Positions 23,462-31,010 of a stretch of 36,811 nucleotides of DNA are shown here, piece after piece (within the stretch, counting starts at the first letter, position 1; each line of letters starts with the position of its first letter). Source of the stretch: an uncultured Rhodocyclaceae bacterium (GTDB lineage: Bacteria; Pseudomonadota; Gammaproteobacteria; Burkholderiales; Rhodocyclaceae); assembly GCA_937892345.1 (NCBI GenBank), contig CALAGF010000060.1, positions 1 through 36,811 on the forward strand. Reading direction: 5' to 3'. Made by a program: the position numbers and the translations under genes. The notes under the pieces were generated by a model that saw only the letters and a list, made by a program, of their open reading frames with translations, had not been told where the DNA came from and made no database searches.

Positions 23462-24919
23462 ATGAAACCGGCACTTCAGCTCAAACTCTCCCAGCACCTG
23501 GCACTGACGCCGCAATTGCAGCAGTCAATCAAACTGCTACAGCTGTCCACGGTCGAAATGCAGCAGGAAATAGAGCGCTATCTGCTGGAAAATCCGATGC
23601 TGGAACGGGACGATGATGGCGGGCCGGAGTCGTTCGCCGGGGCTCAGCAATTTGATTCGCCTGCCAGCACAAGCGAACGTAGTGTGGAAGAGCGACCGTC
23701 CAGCGATGACCGCGATCAGCAGGAAGTACCCTCCTCGCCGTCAGAGGTCGACGATGATCGATGGACGTCGGATGCGGGCAGCTTTTCCGGTGCCGGACGG
23801 GATGACGATGATGAGGGTGAGTCGCGCGATATTCATGCCGCCACTGTCAGCCTTCGCGACCATCTGGGCTGGCAGCTTGGCATGACCCAGCTCTCGGAAC
23901 GGGACCGCAGTCTGGTCCGTTTCCTGATTGAGGCGTTGGACGATGACGGCTATCTGTCGGCCCCCCTGCAGGAGTTGTGGGAAACCCTGCCGCCGGAATA
24001 TGAAATTGAAATCGAAGAATTGGAAATCGCCTTGCGGCATATCCAGAACTTCGATCCCACCGGCGTCGGTGCCCGCAATCTGCAGGAGTGCCTGCTGCTC
24101 CAACTCAAGGCGCTGAATGACGAAATTGACGGCCCTTTGGCCACGGTGATCGTGTCGCGTCATCTGGACCTGCTTGCGGCCCGTGATTTCACCAAGATTC
24201 GGCGCCTCACGGCTTGTGATGACGAAGACCTCAAGGCGGCGCATGCCCTGATTACCAGCCTGGACCCGCGGCCTGCTGCCGGCTACGCACAGGTGGAAGC
24301 GCGCTATATCACGCCGGATGTAATCGTCAAAAAGTTGAAGGGCAAATGGACGGCCTATATCAATCCGGATGCTTATCCCAGATTACGAATCAATCGTCTC
24401 TATGCCGAGATTCTCGCCCGCCAGCGTAGAGGTAACGGCAATATGACCGGGCAATTGCAGGAAGCGCGCTGGTTGATCAAGAACGTGCAGCAGCGTTTCG
24501 ATACCATTCACCGGGTGACACAAGCGATCGTCGAACGCCAACGGCAGTTTTTTGAGCATGGCGAGGTTGCCATGCGTCCGCTGGTGCTGCGCGAGATTGC
24601 TGATATTCTCGGTTTGCACGAGTCGACCGTATCGCGGGTAACCAGCCAGAAATACATGGCTACGCCGCGTGGCATTTTTGAATTGAAATATTTCTTCGGC
24701 AGTCATGTTTCCACCGATACCGGGGGGGCATGTTCTGCCACCGCCATCCGGGCACTGATCAAGCAATTGATCTCGGCCGAGGAAGGCAAGAAGCCCTTGT
24801 CGGATAGTCAATTATCCGAAATACTAGGCCAGCAGGGAATCGTCGTAGCTCGACGCACGGTCGCCAAATACCGCGAATCGCTGAACATCCCGCCGGTCAA
24901 TTTACGCAAGACCCTGTAG
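23462..24919 (+). CDS. rpoN: RNA polymerase sigma-54 factor RpoN
   Basis: The product is 485 residues with the three sigma-54 regions. Region I is Gln/Leu-rich (LTPQLQQSIKLLQLS, about 16-30). Region II is acidic and variable (about 50-130). Region III includes a helix-turn-helix near HESTVSRVTSQKYMATPRG and the RpoN box ARRTVAKYRE (463-472). It directs polymerase to -24/-12 promoters with AAA+ activators. The start is fixed by the conserved N-terminal LxLKLSQHLALTPQLQQ. No Shine-Dalgarno sequence is visible in the 27-base gap after lptB, so translation may be modest or depend on lptB. Confidence 0.98.
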   Translation: MKPALQLKLSQHLALTPQLQQSIKLLQLSTVEMQQEIERYLLENPMLERDDDGGPESFAGAQQFDSPASTSERSVEERPSSDDRDQQEVPSSPSEVDDDRWTSDAGSFSGAGRDDDDEGESRDIHAATVSLRDHLGWQLGMTQLSERDRSLVRFLIEALDDDGYLSAPLQELWETLPPEYEIEIEELEIALRHIQNFDPTGVGARNLQECLLLQLKALNDEIDGPLATVIVSRHLDLLAARDFTKIRRLTACDDEDLKAAHALITSLDPRPAAGYAQVEARYITPDVIVKKLKGKWTAYINPDAYPRLRINRLYAEILARQRRGNGNMTGQLQEARWLIKNVQQRFDTIHRVTQAIVERQRQFFEHGEVAMRPLVLREIADILGLHESTVSRVTSQKYMATPRGIFELKYFFGSHVSTDTGGACSATAIRALIKQLISAEEGKKPLSDSQLSEILGQQGIVVARRTVAKYRESLNIPPVNLRKTL

Positions 24920-24933
24920 AGAGAGGAGAAAAA

Positions 24934-25257
24934 ATGAATCTGCAGATCACTGGTCACCACATTGAAGTCACCCCAGCACTTCGAGAATATGTGGAGAACA
25001 AGCTCGATCCGGTTGTCCGCCACTTTGACAAGGTGACGGGCGTCAACGTCGTCCTGTCGGTAGAGAAGCTCAAGCAATTGGCTGAAGTTACTGTCCATGT
25101 GCCGGGCAAGGATCTTCACGTTGAAGAGTCCGCCGATGATTTGTATGCGGCCATTGATGCACTGTTTGACAAGCTGGACCGTCAGGTTCAGAAATACAAG
25201 CAGAAAATTCAGGATCACCATCGCGGTGACAAGGCGGCAATGCACATCGAAGAATAA
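24934..25257 (+). CDS. hpf: ribosome hibernation-promoting factor, short form
   Basis: The product is 107 residues: one HPF/YfiA domain without the long C-terminal dimerisation domain, so it is the short form. NLQITGHHIEVTPALREYVENKL opens the domain, and the basic DKLDRQVQKYKQKIQDHH helix closes it. Short HPF works with RMF in gammaproteobacteria to form 100S ribosomes; in betaproteobacteria the partner is less clear. A strong AGAGGAG ribosome site lies in the 14-base gap after rpoN. An intergenic hairpin follows. Confidence 0.96.
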   Translation: MNLQITGHHIEVTPALREYVENKLDPVVRHFDKVTGVNVVLSVEKLKQLAEVTVHVPGKDLHVEESADDLYAAIDALFDKLDRQVQKYKQKIQDHHRGDKAAMHIEE

Positions 25258-25266
25258 GTTCTGACT

Positions 25267-25289
25267 GGCCGCGACATTCCGTCGCGGCC
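25267..25289 (+). terminator. nine-base-pair hairpin between hpf and ptsN
   Basis: GGCCGCGAC, loop ATTCC, GTCGCGGCC form a perfect stem in the 49-base hpf-ptsN gap. The following sequence (GTAGCCTTGG then TTTT) is only weakly U-rich. This could be a leaky terminator or an RNA-stability/processing element that sets the ratio of HPF to EIIA-Ntr, rather than a full stop of transcription. Confidence 0.55.
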
Positions 25290-25306
25290 GTAGCCTTGGT
25301 TTTCCC

Positions 25307-25753
25307 ATGAATCCATTAACCAATATCCTGACTGTGGACCAGGTGCTTCTTGATCTGGATGCCGGCAGTAAAAAGCGCGTATTCGAGCAGGCTGGCATGT
25401 TGTTCGAAGCCCGACTGGGCATGGCGCGTTCTATCATTTTCGACAGTCTTTTCGCCCGGGAAAAGCTGGGATCCACTGGTTTGGGTCAAGGTGTAGCGAT
25501 CCCGCACGGTCGCATCAAGGGGCTGAAACAAGCTGTTGGCGCGCTGATTCGTCTGGCTGCGCCTATCCCCTTCGATTCTCCGGATGGACGTCCTGTAACC
25601 CTGCTCTTTGTTCTGTTGGTCCCTGAACAGGCGACAGAAGAACATTTGCAGATTCTTTCCGAACTCGCGCAGCGTTTTTCTGACCGAGCCTTTCGTGAAG
25701 CCTTGCAGCAGGCAGCAGATGCGCCGGCGGTCGTTTCACTGTTCATTGCTTGA
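25307..25753 (+). CDS. ptsN: PTS-Ntr EIIA component PtsN
   Basis: The product is 148 residues, a single EIIA-fructose/mannitol-type domain. The phosphorylation site is His67 in GVAIPHGRI. LTVDQVLLDLDAGSKKRVFEQAG and REKLGSTGLGQG are typical of EIIA-Ntr. It is the terminal acceptor of the nitrogen-related phosphotransferase system, a regulatory relay that senses nitrogen and potassium state and does not transport sugars. Its location behind rpoN and hpf and before hprK is the classical proteobacterial order. Confidence 0.97.
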   Translation: MNPLTNILTVDQVLLDLDAGSKKRVFEQAGMLFEARLGMARSIIFDSLFAREKLGSTGLGQGVAIPHGRIKGLKQAVGALIRLAAPIPFDSPDGRPVTLLFVLLVPEQATEEHLQILSELAQRFSDRAFREALQQAADAPAVVSLFIA

Positions 25754-25762
25754 GTCCTGCCG

Positions 25763-26698
25763 GTGCGACACATCAGCTTTGAGCAGCTTTACGAAGACAA
25801 TCGGGAAAAGCTGCTTTTCTCATGGCTGATTGCCCACCAGAGTGCGCGCAGGATAGAACTCAAGGCAGTCAGTAACTATGGTGCAGATGTTGTCGGCCAT
25901 ATCAATATTATTCACCCCGAGCGTTTGCAGGTCCTTGGTCAGGCGGAATACGACTGGGCGATGCGAATCGGGGAGCGCCGTTTTGGCCAGATGTTCACCG
26001 ATCTGCTGGCAGCCAATACGCCTGCGGTTATCGTAGCCGACGGGCTGACGCCGCCCGAAGTGGTGGTGGAGGCATGTACCGCTTCTGGTACGCCCTTGAT
26101 TCTTTCTCCCAAGCCGTGTTCTGCCGTGATTGATCAGTTGCGGATCTATCTGTCTGCCCGGCTTGCGGATACCGTGAACCTGCACGGCGTCTATATGGAC
26201 GTTCTGGGTATGGGCGTGCTGATCACCGGGGATTCCGGCGTGGGCAAGTCAGAGCTTGCGCTAGAGCTGATTTCCCGTGGTCATGGGCTGGTTGCGGACG
26301 ACGTGGTGGAAATGGCACGGATTGCGCCAACGACCATCGAGGGCAGATGTCCCGGCATGCTGCGGGATTTTCTCGAAGTCCGCGGGCTCGGCCTGTTAAA
26401 TATCAGGACCATCTTTGGTGAGACTGCATCGCGCAGGAAGATGAAACTCAAGCTCATCGTCCATCTGCAGAAAACTGTGGCAGCAGCAGACGCACCTCGC
26501 CTTCCACTGGATGCTCAAACGCAGGAGATACTCGGCGTCCCCATTCGCAAGGTCGTGATTCCGGTGGCAGCCGGGAGAAATCTTGCGGTGCTTCTGGAAG
26601 CGGCAGTGCGCAATACCATCCTGCAATTCCGCGGTATCGACAGCATGCAGGATTTTATTGAACGCCAGCAGCGGATGATGCTTGACGAGGATGTCTGA
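25763..26698 (+). CDS. hprK: HPr kinase/phosphorylase HprK
   Basis: The product is 311 residues and begins with GTG at 25763-25765, nine bases after the ptsN stop. The C-terminal domain has Walker A GDSGVGKS (156-163), the catalytic VADD segment (about 177-180) and the HprK signature EVRGLGLLNIRTIFG. An N-terminal DRTGG-type domain occupies about 1-125. It phosphorylates and dephosphorylates HPr on serine. In proteobacteria it is found with incomplete phosphotransferase systems. The usual next genes rapZ, an EIIA-Man-like gene and ptsH-ptsI do not follow here; a psiF-like gene does. Confidence 0.96.
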   Translation: MRHISFEQLYEDNREKLLFSWLIAHQSARRIELKAVSNYGADVVGHINIIHPERLQVLGQAEYDWAMRIGERRFGQMFTDLLAANTPAVIVADGLTPPEVVVEACTASGTPLILSPKPCSAVIDQLRIYLSARLADTVNLHGVYMDVLGMGVLITGDSGVGKSELALELISRGHGLVADDVVEMARIAPTTIEGRCPGMLRDFLEVRGLGLLNIRTIFGETASRRKMKLKLIVHLQKTVAAADAPRLPLDAQTQEILGVPIRKVVIPVAAGRNLAVLLEAAVRNTILQFRGIDSMQDFIERQQRMMLDEDV

Positions 26699-26751
26699 TT
26701 GGCACGATAGTCCGCAGGCATCGACCCCATCAACCGTCACAGGAGTAAGCC

Positions 26752-27111
26752 ATGAAGCAATTGATCGCAGCTGTCGTTCTAGGATTGTCGTTTGGATGTG
26801 TTCACGCAGCTGATGTCTGCGAAGATCAGGCTGCGGAAAAGAAGCTGGCCGGCGCCGCAAAAAACAGCTTCGTCAAGAAATGTCGCGCTGATGCGGGAAT
26901 TTCCGGTGGCTCCGCCTGCGAAGCCAAAGCTCAGGAAAAGAAGCTTGCAGGGGCGGCTAAAAACAGTTTCCTGAAAAAATGTCAGGCCGATGCGGGTCAG
27001 CCGGCTTCGGCACAGTCAACGTGTGAAGCCACTGCCAAGGAGAAAAAATTGGCGGGGGCTGCCAAAAACAGTTTCATGAAGAAGTGTGTTGCTGACGCAA
27101 GCGCCAGCTAA
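26752..27111 (+). CDS. secreted PsiF-repeat protein with three repeats
   Basis: The product is 119 residues with a signal peptide (about 1-19, ending CVHA-A). The mature protein is three copies of one unit of about 22 residues, each Cys ... AxEKKLAGAAKNSF.KKC. The cysteine pairs are C23/C44, C56/C77 and C91/C112, always 21 apart, so each unit may hold one disulfide. This is the PsiF repeat; E. coli PsiF, a phosphate-starvation-inducible periplasmic protein of unknown function, has two. Codons differ among the copies, which speaks for selection on the protein and against a very recent duplication. An AGGAG site precedes the ATG. Function is unknown. Confidence 0.92.
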   Translation: MKQLIAAVVLGLSFGCVHAADVCEDQAAEKKLAGAAKNSFVKKCRADAGISGGSACEAKAQEKKLAGAAKNSFLKKCQADAGQPASAQSTCEATAKEKKLAGAAKNSFMKKCVADASAS

Positions 27112-27130
27112 TACGCGAACAAATCTTGTG

Positions 27131-27156
27131 AACGGCCACCAAGCAGGGTGGCCGTT
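27131..27156. terminator. bidirectional terminator hairpin between convergent genes
   Basis: AACGGCCACC, loop AAGCAG, GGTGGCCGTT form a perfect ten-base-pair stem between the psiF-like stop (27111) and the convergent cyclase stop (27162). There is no strong T run on either side. Its position between two convergent stops still favours a shared terminator. Confidence 0.68.
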
Positions 27157-27161
27157 ATCGG

Positions 27162-28055
27162 TCAACAGTGATCGAAGGCCAGTTTTTCTGCAGCGGGATC
27201 ATTCAAACGCGAGCCGAAGCTGAGCATCCCTGTACCCTCCAGCAAAATTTCGCTACGGCGAACTGCAACTTCCTGACGCCCCCCAAGCTGGAGAAAACTG
27301 CCGTTGGTACTGGTATCCACCAGGTAATAGCCTTCGTGGCGGCGTTCAATCCGGGCGTGGTGGCGCGACGCCTTGCGGTCGTCGATCTGTAGTTGGCTGG
27401 ACGGGTCCCTGCCCAGCGTCACTACCGGATTGTTTTCATCCAGCAGCAGTACGTCGCCCTGATAGCGAAGGCGCAAACGATCCACTGCCATTGTGCTGAA
27501 GGGGCCGAACATCGAATGTATTTGTGCGGTATCCGGTTGTGCTGGCCAGTCGATCTGGAAAATGTCGAGTACGCGGTTGTTTTCCCGAACGTCCTCAGGC
27601 AAGCGGGCCAACACCCGAACAACCCCTCCTGGCTTGAGTGCATTGACCACCCGGTTGCTGCAAAGAATCTGTCCGGCCCGGGAAAGTCCGGCAATCCTCG
27701 CCGCAGTTTCAGTAAGGCTGGGGGGCGCCTTGTCACTATCAGCCGCACTTTCGCCGGAGTGGATACCGATCCTCAGTCCGAGTTTCAGTCCGGAAACGGG
27801 AGGTAATGCCGCCAAGCGCTGTTGCATGTTGATTGCCGCCTGGCAGGCATCTTCCCCGGATGTGAACAAGGCTAGCAATTCGTCACCTGCCAGTTCAACG
27901 TGCTTCGCCTGATAGCCTGCGACCGAGCGGTTCATGCGTTTGAGACAGCGCTCGATGGCGCGGGCTGCTTCACGGTCATTGAGTCGCTCGTACAAGTCGG
28001 CACTGCCACAGACATCGGCAACCATGACGAAAACTGGCGGGGGGCGTTGGATCAT
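27162..28055 (-). CDS. class III cyclase-like domain fused to an FHA domain
   Basis: From the ATG at 28053-28055, with a GGAG site upstream, the product is 297 residues and has no membrane segment. Residues about 7-165 are a class III nucleotide cyclase homology domain. Both metal-binding Asp are present (D14 in VADVCGS, D58 in AGDELLALF). The substrate-specifying Lys four residues before the second Asp is Glu (E54), and the transition-state Asn of the N-x-A-A-R motif is also Glu (E116, in ETAARI), with R120 kept. Residues about 185-275 are an FHA domain (VTLGRDPSSQLQ, ASRHHARI, DTSTNGSFL), which binds phosphothreonine. The cyclase is therefore probably inactive or altered and may serve as a binding module. 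Confidence 0.9.
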   Translation of the reverse strand: MIQRPPPVFVMVADVCGSADLYERLNDREAARAIERCLKRMNRSVAGYQAKHVELAGDELLALFTSGEDACQAAINMQQRLAALPPVSGLKLGLRIGIHSGESAADSDKAPPSLTETAARIAGLSRAGQILCSNRVVNALKPGGVVRVLARLPEDVRENNRVLDIFQIDWPAQPDTAQIHSMFGPFSTMAVDRLRLRYQGDVLLLDENNPVVTLGRDPSSQLQIDDRKASRHHARIERRHEGYYLVDTSTNGSFLQLGGRQEVAVRRSEILLEGTGMLSFGSRLNDPAAEKLAFDHC

Positions 28056-28089
28056 CGGAGGAGCCTCCAGGCGAACGGGCAATCAGCGG

Positions 28090-28095
28090 ATTATA
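28090..28095 (-). promoter_or_regulatory. consensus -10 element upstream of the cyclase-FHA gene
   Basis: The minus strand reads TATAAT, preceded by TCA, about 34 bases before the cyclase-FHA ATG. No good -35 hexamer is seen at 16-18 bases. The element suggests that this gene is transcribed separately from the ttcA run behind it. Confidence 0.42.
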
Positions 28096-28119
28096 TGACA
28101 GACGCCGTGAGCCGCAGGA

Positions 28120-29004
28120 TCAAAGCGACCACTGAACAGTCGTTCCGGTAAAGACGGGCGGCAGTTCAGGCGCGTCAAAGGCGATATCGCCTTCATCAAC
28201 CTGAGTGCCGATATTCAACCCGCGAAAATCAAACAGGCGATTATCGGCAAGATGGGACGGAACGATGTTCTGCATCGCGGTGAACACCGCCTCGGTACGG
28301 CCCGGGAAGCGACGATCCCAATCCTGCATCATTTCCTTGATTTTTTGCCGTTGCAGGTTTTCCTGCGAGCCGCAAAGATTGCACGGGATGATGGGGTACG
28401 CCATACCGCGGGCGAATTTTGCGATCTCCGATTCCGGACAATAGGCCAGTGGCCGGATGACCACGTGGGCGCCATCATCGGTAACCAGTTTTGGCGGCAT
28501 GGACTTGGTTTTGCCGCCGAACAACAGATTCAGGAAAAGCGTGTGCACCATGTCGTCCCGATGATGGCCAAGCGCAATCTTGTTGGCACCAAGTTCCTTT
28601 GCGGTCCGGTAAATAATGCCGCGGCGCAGACGGGAACAAAGCGAACACGTGGTTTTTCCCTCGGGAATCTTGTCCTTGACCACAGAATAGGTATCGACTT
28701 CGACAATACGGTGTTCGATACCCAGGCTGGCGAAATAGGCGGGCAGTACGTCAGCCGGGAAGCCTGGCTGCTTCTGGTCAAGATTCATCGCGATCAGCCG
28801 GAATTTGACCGGTGCGCGCTGCTGCAGCGCCATCAGCATGCTGAGCAGGGTGTAGGAGTCCTTCCCGCCGGAACAGCAGACAAGGATGGTGTCGCCATCC
28901 TCAATCATGTTGTAGTCCATGATGGCCTTGCCGGTACGTCCTTCCAGATGCTTACGCAGTTTTTGCAGATTGTTGGAGGGGGACGGGGTCGAAGAATCGG
29001 TCAT
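28120..29004 (-). CDS. ttcA: tRNA 2-thiocytidine-32 biosynthesis protein TtcA
   Basis: From the ATG at 29002-29004 the product is 294 residues, close to the usual length. It carries the PP-loop SGGKDS (45-50) and two CxxC pairs (C120/C123 in TCSLCS and C208/C211 in PCNLCG) that hold an iron-sulfur cluster. The HRDDMVHTLFLNLLFGG block is typical. TtcA adds sulfur to C32 of certain tRNAs in an ATP-dependent reaction. It lies 34 bases downstream of the hybrid kinase gene on the same strand and may be co-transcribed with it. Confidence 0.96.
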   Translation of the reverse strand: MTDSSTPSPSNNLQKLRKHLEGRTGKAIMDYNMIEDGDTILVCCSGGKDSYTLLSMLMALQQRAPVKFRLIAMNLDQKQPGFPADVLPAYFASLGIEHRIVEVDTYSVVKDKIPEGKTTCSLCSRLRRGIIYRTAKELGANKIALGHHRDDMVHTLFLNLLFGGKTKSMPPKLVTDDGAHVVIRPLAYCPESEIAKFARGMAYPIIPCNLCGSQENLQRQKIKEMMQDWDRRFPGRTEAVFTAMQNIVPSHLADNRLFDFRGLNIGTQVDEGDIAFDAPELPPVFTGTTVQWSL

Positions 29005-29038
29005 CGCTGGCTGCCGGTCATTATGAAAGGGCGACAGT

Positions 29039-31000
29039 TTACCCCGAGAACGTAGGGTGCTTGTGCGCACTTGCACTTGCCAGTTTTTCCTGAAGGTCAC
29101 TGGCACGGATTGGCTTGGCAAGATAATCGTTCATGCCGGCAGCGAAACATTCAACCTGATCTTCAAGGGTGGCGGCGGCAGTCATGGCGATGATGGGAGA
29201 GGGTTCGCGCCCGGTTTCGAGTTCGTGTTGCCGAATCTTCCGGGTTGCTTCGATACCGCCCATCACCGGCATTTGCAAATCCATCAGGACGACATCGAAT
29301 TTGTGCCCGGCATGCAGGTCGACCGCCTCTTGTCCATTCACTGCCAGCATGGTGCGATGTCCCCACTTGCCGAGCAGACTCAAGGCCAGCTTTTGATTGG
29401 TCGGATGATCTTCGACCAGCAGAATATCGAGCGGCCCCACATTGGGCTTGTGGACTGTCGTGCTGACGCTGCTTGGCTGCGTCTGTACGACAGTGAAAGG
29501 CAGACGAAATACGAAATTGCTGCCCATGCCCGGTGTGCTTTCGACGCGAATGTCGCCATCAAGCAATTCCACGAGACAACGGCAAATTGACAAGCCGAGT
29601 CCGGAGCCGCCATAGCGCCGGGTCGTGGAGCTGTCTTCCTGAGAAAAAGCGTCGAAAATCAGCCCCTGTTTATCGGCTGAAATGCCAATGCCGGTGTCGA
29701 TGACTGAAAATTCGATATCAATCGTCTCGCCGCGCCGGGAAACCTCATAGGCGCGCAGCGTGACACTCCCAGCATCGGTAAATTTGATGGCATTGGCCAG
29801 TAGATTGATCAGAATCTGACGCAAGCGATTGGGGTCGCCACAGACCTGCAAGGGCAGCGAGCGGGAGATATCTCCGAGTAATTTCAGCCCCTTTTCCTGC
29901 GCGCGCATCTCCAGTGTGCGCTGGGTCACGCGCAGAAGTTCCGGCAGGTCGAACTGGATGTGTTCGACAATCAGTTTCCCGGCCTCGATTTTGGAGAAGT
30001 CGAGAATGTCGTTGAGCAGTGCCAGCAGGGATTCGCCTGAAGCGCGGATGATGTTCAGATAATCCCGTTGTTCGTCATTCAGCGGCGTGTCCAGCGCCAA
30101 TTCCGTCATGCCGATCACCCCGTTCATCGGCGTGCGAATTTCGTGGCTCATATTGGCAAGGAAGTCGCTCTTCGCGCGGTTTGCCGCCTCGGCAGCTTCT
30201 TTCGCCTGCTGGAGTGCGGCCTTGTCATTCTTGTGTGCGGTGATTTCGGTGCGGATTGCGATGTACTGCTCGGGTGTTCCTTTGGCGCCAAGCAAGGGAA
30301 TGATGGTGGCGTCCACCCAGTAGAGGCCGCCATCCTTGGAGAGATTACAAATTTCACCCTTCCAGACTTGACCAGCGGAAATGCTGGACCATAATTCACC
30401 GAAAAATGTGTCGGGATGCAGGCCTGATTTCACCACCCGGTGATTTTTTCCGAGCAATTCTTCGCGGGTGTAGCCACTGATTGAACAGAATCGATCATTG
30501 GCATAAACGATCACACCATCCGCGTCCGTGACGCTGACGATTGCATGCTGATCGAGCGCAAATTTCTGATTGGCCAGTTCGCGTCGTGTGCGCTCGTTCT
30601 CGTTGATCAGCGTGCCGATTTTGTCCGAGAGGATGGCCAGATCATCACTGTCTTCGTTATGTTGGGCCTGGACATCGGGCAGAAGCGTGCGGAGTACGCC
30701 TCTCAGTGCTGCAAGTGCGTTCTCTCGTCCGAGCAATTCCTGGCGAATTTTCTCGTTGACCGCAGAGAGCTCGTCGGAGGAAATTTCCAGGCTGCGGGTA
30801 CGTAAATCGAGATCACGTTCGTATTGCTCGTAACTGCTATCAACCTGTGCAACGAAAGCGCCAAATCCGGATAACAACTCGGCCACCCGCGGATCGCCGG
30901 CTTGTGCAAGCGCCGGCAACTGCTGCAGCAACTCGCCAAAGGCGGCTTCATCACGAATGCCCATGCTGCGCTTGAGCTGGCGGAGAAGGCTTTTCTGCAT
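29039..31000 (-). CDS. cytoplasmic PAS hybrid histidine kinase with receiver domain
   Basis: The product is 653 residues without a signal peptide or membrane helix, so it is cytoplasmic. Residues about 1-145 are helical, with a probable coiled coil at 55-145. A PAS domain covers about 145-260 (VTDADGVIVYANDRFCSISGY). The HisKA phospho-acceptor is H286 (NMSHEIRTPMNG). The ATPase domain has an N box (LLANAIKFT), a G1 box (DTGIGIS) and a G2 box (GGSGLGLSI). The receiver domain (about 523-645) has D574 (LMDLQMP) and K629 (LAKPI). It starts ten bases behind the FIST gene stop, so the FIST protein is its likely sensory partner. The output partner is not in the window. Confidence 0.95.
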   Translation of the reverse strand: MQKSLLRQLKRSMGIRDEAAFGELLQQLPALAQAGDPRVAELLSGFGAFVAQVDSSYEQYERDLDLRTRSLEISSDELSAVNEKIRQELLGRENALAALRGVLRTLLPDVQAQHNEDSDDLAILSDKIGTLINENERTRRELANQKFALDQHAIVSVTDADGVIVYANDRFCSISGYTREELLGKNHRVVKSGLHPDTFFGELWSSISAGQVWKGEICNLSKDGGLYWVDATIIPLLGAKGTPEQYIAIRTEITAHKNDKAALQQAKEAAEAANRAKSDFLANMSHEIRTPMNGVIGMTELALDTPLNDEQRDYLNIIRASGESLLALLNDILDFSKIEAGKLIVEHIQFDLPELLRVTQRTLEMRAQEKGLKLLGDISRSLPLQVCGDPNRLRQILINLLANAIKFTDAGSVTLRAYEVSRRGETIDIEFSVIDTGIGISADKQGLIFDAFSQEDSSTTRRYGGSGLGLSICRCLVELLDGDIRVESTPGMGSNFVFRLPFTVVQTQPSSVSTTVHKPNVGPLDILLVEDHPTNQKLALSLLGKWGHRTMLAVNGQEAVDLHAGHKFDVVLMDLQMPVMGGIEATRKIRQHELETGREPSPIIAMTAAATLEDQVECFAAGMNDYLAKPIRASDLQEKLASASAHKHPTFSG

Positions 31001-31010
31001 GTTTGAATCG

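Noticed and set aside
23498..23514. Sigma-54-like CTGGCAC...GCA with correct spacing
   Set aside because: It lies inside the conserved N-terminal coding sequence of rpoN, and the TT before GC is CC; probably coincidence.
22466..23515. Open frame of 349 codons antisense to recX and lptB
   Set aside because: Mirror of well-established genes; no ribosome site and no domain signature.
26699..26716. Sigma-54-like promoter TTGGCACGATAGTCCGCA before the psiF-like gene
   Set aside because: The GG and GC elements are 11 bases apart where 10 is required, and CC replaces TT before GC. It is suggestive next to rpoN but below a fair threshold.
28056..28082. TTG start nine codons upstream for the cyclase-FHA gene
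   Set aside because: The ATG at 28053-28055 has a GGAG site at a proper distance, and the extra residues are not part of the cyclase fold.
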